Below the pieces are notes generated by a model. That model had not been told where the DNA came from, did not search any database, and saw only the letters and a list, made by a program, of their open reading frames with translations. 64,000 nt of DNA from Marmoricola sp. Leaf446 (GTDB taxonomy: Bacteria; Actinomycetota; Actinomycetes; Propionibacteriales; Nocardioidaceae). Made by a program: the position numbers and the translations under genes. The DNA lies in contig NZ_LMRF01000003.1 of the NCBI RefSeq assembly GCF_001424755.1, forward strand, positions 104,178-168,177. Reading direction: 5' to 3'. Shown piece by piece: positions 62,567 to 64,000 of the stretch (position 1 is the first letter of the stretch; the number at the start of each line of letters is the position of its first letter).

Positions 62567-62788
62567 ATGGAGGTCAAGATCGGCGTCCAGAACGTCGCCC
62601 GCGAGATCACGATCGACACCACGCTCGACGCCGACGCCGTCGAGGCGGCGGTCTCGGCCGCCCTGGCCGACGGCGGCGTGCTGGCCCTGACCGACGCCAA
62701 GGGCCGCCGCGTGGTGGTCCCCGGCAGCACCCTCGCCTACGTCGACATCTCCACCAGCGTCACCGGGACGGTCGGCTTCCGCTCCTGA
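62567..62788 (+). CDS. DUF3107 protein
   Basis: A 73-aa protein starting MEVKIGVQNVAREITIDTTL with a small alpha/beta layout and the closing strand LAYVDISTSVTGTVGF. This is DUF3107 (Rv3208A, TB9.4), found after the TetR gene across actinobacteria. GAGGAGG precedes the ATG. Function unknown. Its last 29 bp overlap the convergent HxlR-type gene. Confidence 0.9.
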   Translation: MEVKIGVQNVAREITIDTTLDADAVEAAVSAALADGGVLALTDAKGRRVVVPGSTLAYVDISTSVTGTVGFRS

Positions 62789-63194
62789 CGTCGCCGGCAG
62801 ACCCCGCGGGCCCGGCGCCCCCGTCACCGGCGGGGGCGTCGTACGCCGCCCGGGCCTGCTCGATCACGCCGATGTGCTCGACGGCCCAGGCCTCCAGCAC
62901 GGCCAGCGGCCCGCTGAGCGACCGGCCGAGGTCCGTCAGCTCGTAGTCGACCCGCACCGGCACCGTGGCGTGCACCGTGCGGACGAGCATCCCGTCGCGC
63001 TCGAGGTGGCGCAGCGTCTGCGTGAGCATCTTCTGGCTCACCCCCTCGATGGCGCGGGCGATCTCGCCGTACCTCCGCGGCCCTGCCGCGAGCACCCCGA
63101 GGACGAGGACCGTCCACTTGTCGCCGATCCGGTCCAGCAGCTGGCGGCTGGGGCAGGCCCCGGAGTAGGGGTCGGGGGCGTACGTCGCGGTCAT
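62760..63194 (-). CDS. HxlR family transcriptional regulator
   Basis: The 144-aa protein has the HxlR winged helix: CPSRQLLDRIGDKWTVLVLG, RRYGEIARAIEGVSQKMLTQ, TLRHLERDGMLVRTVHATVP and YELTDLGRSL. Cys14 just before the first helix is the residue used as a redox or quinone sensor in QorR and HypR-like members. It is divergent from a quinone reductase-like gene, as in the QorR/qor2 pair of Corynebacterium. The C-terminal 25 residues are Gly/Ala-rich and overlap the DUF3107 gene. Confidence 0.9.
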   Translation of the reverse strand: MTATYAPDPYSGACPSRQLLDRIGDKWTVLVLGVLAAGPRRYGEIARAIEGVSQKMLTQTLRHLERDGMLVRTVHATVPVRVDYELTDLGRSLSGPLAVLEAWAVEHIGVIEQARAAYDAPAGDGGAGPAGSAGDVRSGSRPSR

Positions 63195-63216
63195 GGCTCT
63201 CCTCGGGGTGGCTACA

Positions 63217-63269
63217 GCACTTCAAGGTGCCTGCTCTCCAACGGGAAGTGACCCGGGGCTGTTCCCGTT
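63217..63269. promoter_or_regulatory. Candidate operators between HxlR and quinone reductase genes
   Basis: A near-palindrome GCACTTCAAGGTGC at 63217-63230 and a perfect 8-bp inverted repeat AACGGGAA (63240-63247) / TTCCCGTT (63262-63269) lie in the 124-bp divergent region. Either could bind the HxlR-type dimer. The second could also form a hairpin in the plus-strand leader. Confidence 0.4.
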
Positions 63270-63318
63270 GCGCTCGTGCCGGGCCGCACCCGCGGCCCCA
63301 CCACCCGGGAGGAACCCC

Positions 63319-64000
63319 ATGTCCATCGTCGTCACCGGCGCCTCCGGCCACCTCGGCCGGCTCGTCGTCGAGTCCCTGCTCGCCCGCGGCACCGACCCGG
63401 CCCGCGTCGTGGCCACGGCCCGACGCCCCGAGGTCCTCGACGACCTCGCCGCGCGCGGGGTCGACGTGCGCCGCGCCGACTACGCCGACCGTGCCTCGCT
63501 CGACCAGGCCCTCGCCGGCGCCGAGCGGGTGCTGCTGGTCTCCGGCACCGAGTTCGGCCAGCGCGTCGCCCAGCACACGGCCGTGATCCAGGCCGCCGTC
63601 GCCGCCGGGGCCTCGCTGGTGGCCTACACCTCGGCGCCGCGCGCGAGCACCACCTCGCTGCTGCTCGCCGCCGAGCACGCCGCCACCGAGGAGGTCCTGC
63701 TCGCCGCCGACGTCGACCACGTGCTGCTCCGCAACGGGTGGTACGTCGAGAACTACACCGACCAGCTCCCGACGTACGCCGAGCACGGGCTCGTCGGCGC
63801 CACGGGCGAGGGGCGCGTCAGCCTCGCCCTGCGCCGGGAGTACGCCGAGGCGGCCGCCGCCGTGCTGGTGGGCGAGGGCCACGCCGGCCGGACCTACGAG
63901 CTCGGCGGGCCCGCCGTCACCCTGGGCGAGCTCGCCGCCCTGATCGGCGAGGCGAGCGGCCGGGAGATCAGCCACACCGACCTCGACGTCGCCGCGCTGC
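63319..64000 (+). CDS. NAD(P)H-binding quinone reductase (QorB/YtfG-like), 3-prime end outside window
   Basis: At least 227 aa are visible. The nucleotide motif TGASGHLG (residues 6-13), LLVSGTEFGQRVAQH, LVAYTSAPRAST and LLRNGWYVENYT match the atypical SDR group containing E. coli YtfG (QorB), an NADPH-dependent quinone oxidoreductase. GGGAGGA lies just before the ATG at 63319. Divergent from the HxlR regulator, as for ytfG/ytfH. The gene runs off the right edge. Confidence 0.85.
   Translation, partial: MSIVVTGASGHLGRLVVESLLARGTDPARVVATARRPEVLDDLAARGVDVRRADYADRASLDQALAGAERVLLVSGTEFGQRVAQHTAVIQAAVAAGASLVAYTSAPRASTTSLLLAAEHAATEEVLLAADVDHVLLRNGWYVENYTDQLPTYAEHGLVGATGEGRVSLALRREYAEAAAAVLVGEGHAGRTYELGGPAVTLGELAALIGEASGREISHTDLDVAAL

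Overview
The window is a chromosomal segment of a high-GC Gram-positive actinobacterium. Supporting evidence: a mycothiol enzyme (Mca), WhiB and mycoredoxin genes, an AdnAB-type helicase-nuclease pair, dense GTG starts, and many genes that appear leaderless (a TANNNT -10 box 6-7 nt before the start codon). Gene content and order resemble Nocardioides and relatives (order Propionibacteriales); this placement is inference. There is no CRISPR array, prophage or insertion sequence. From about 29.4 kb to 62.8 kb the gene order matches, from memory, the Mycobacterium tuberculosis block Rv3193c-Rv3208A, with several extra genes inserted.

Layout. 1-4.4 kb: an envelope-stress module on the minus strand (three Asp23-family proteins, a mini J-domain protein, DUF2273, two membrane proteins of the AmaP/DUF6286 kind, and CsbD at the window edge), read divergently from an ECF sigma factor coupled to a fourth Asp23-like protein. 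4.4-10 kb: thioredoxin, a methyltransferase, PepSY membrane protein, mca, greA. 10-20 kb: an overlapping ilvA / AI-2E permease / MutL-like / DUF202 / metB operon, msrA, and a yceI operon with two MarR-type operator boxes. 20-29 kb: a CBS-DUF309 fusion, fhs, oxidoreductases, a secreted TolB-like protein, the initiator tRNA and a class III cyclase.

29-38.7 kb: UPF0182, PPA1309-family, YlbL-like protease, moaE, a DUF2342 metalloprotease, a Nudix hydrolase, a YgjP-like peptidase and a PHP-domain protein. 38.7-42.3 kb is the most unusual part: a DnaA-box-like cluster, a promoter and structured leader, then four genes with 4-nt overlaps encoding a KaiC ATPase, KaiB, a PAS protein with a degenerate histidine-kinase dimerisation helix (Asn where the phospho-acceptor His should be, no ATPase domain), and a stand-alone receiver. 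There is no kaiA.

42-49 kb: enoyl-CoA hydratase, small zinc-ribbon proteins, a TOMM-cyclodehydratase-like protein coupled through a 13-codon ORF to an ABC1/UbiB-type kinase, then whiB7 with a long leader that carries a 66-codon ORF and an attenuator-like hairpin. 49-64 kb: uvrD2, mycoredoxin, nudC, an M3 peptidase, deoD, adnB, adnA, an alkyltransferase-like protein, moeZ, a TetR regulator, DUF3107, and a divergent HxlR regulator / quinone reductase pair that runs off the end.

Functionally the window mixes envelope and redox stress (Asp23 module, Mca, thioredoxin, MsrA, mycoredoxin, WhiB7), DNA break repair (AdnAB, UvrD2, ATL), sulfur and one-carbon metabolism (metB, fhs, moaE, moeZ), and a putative KaiBC-based timing or state-sensing system.
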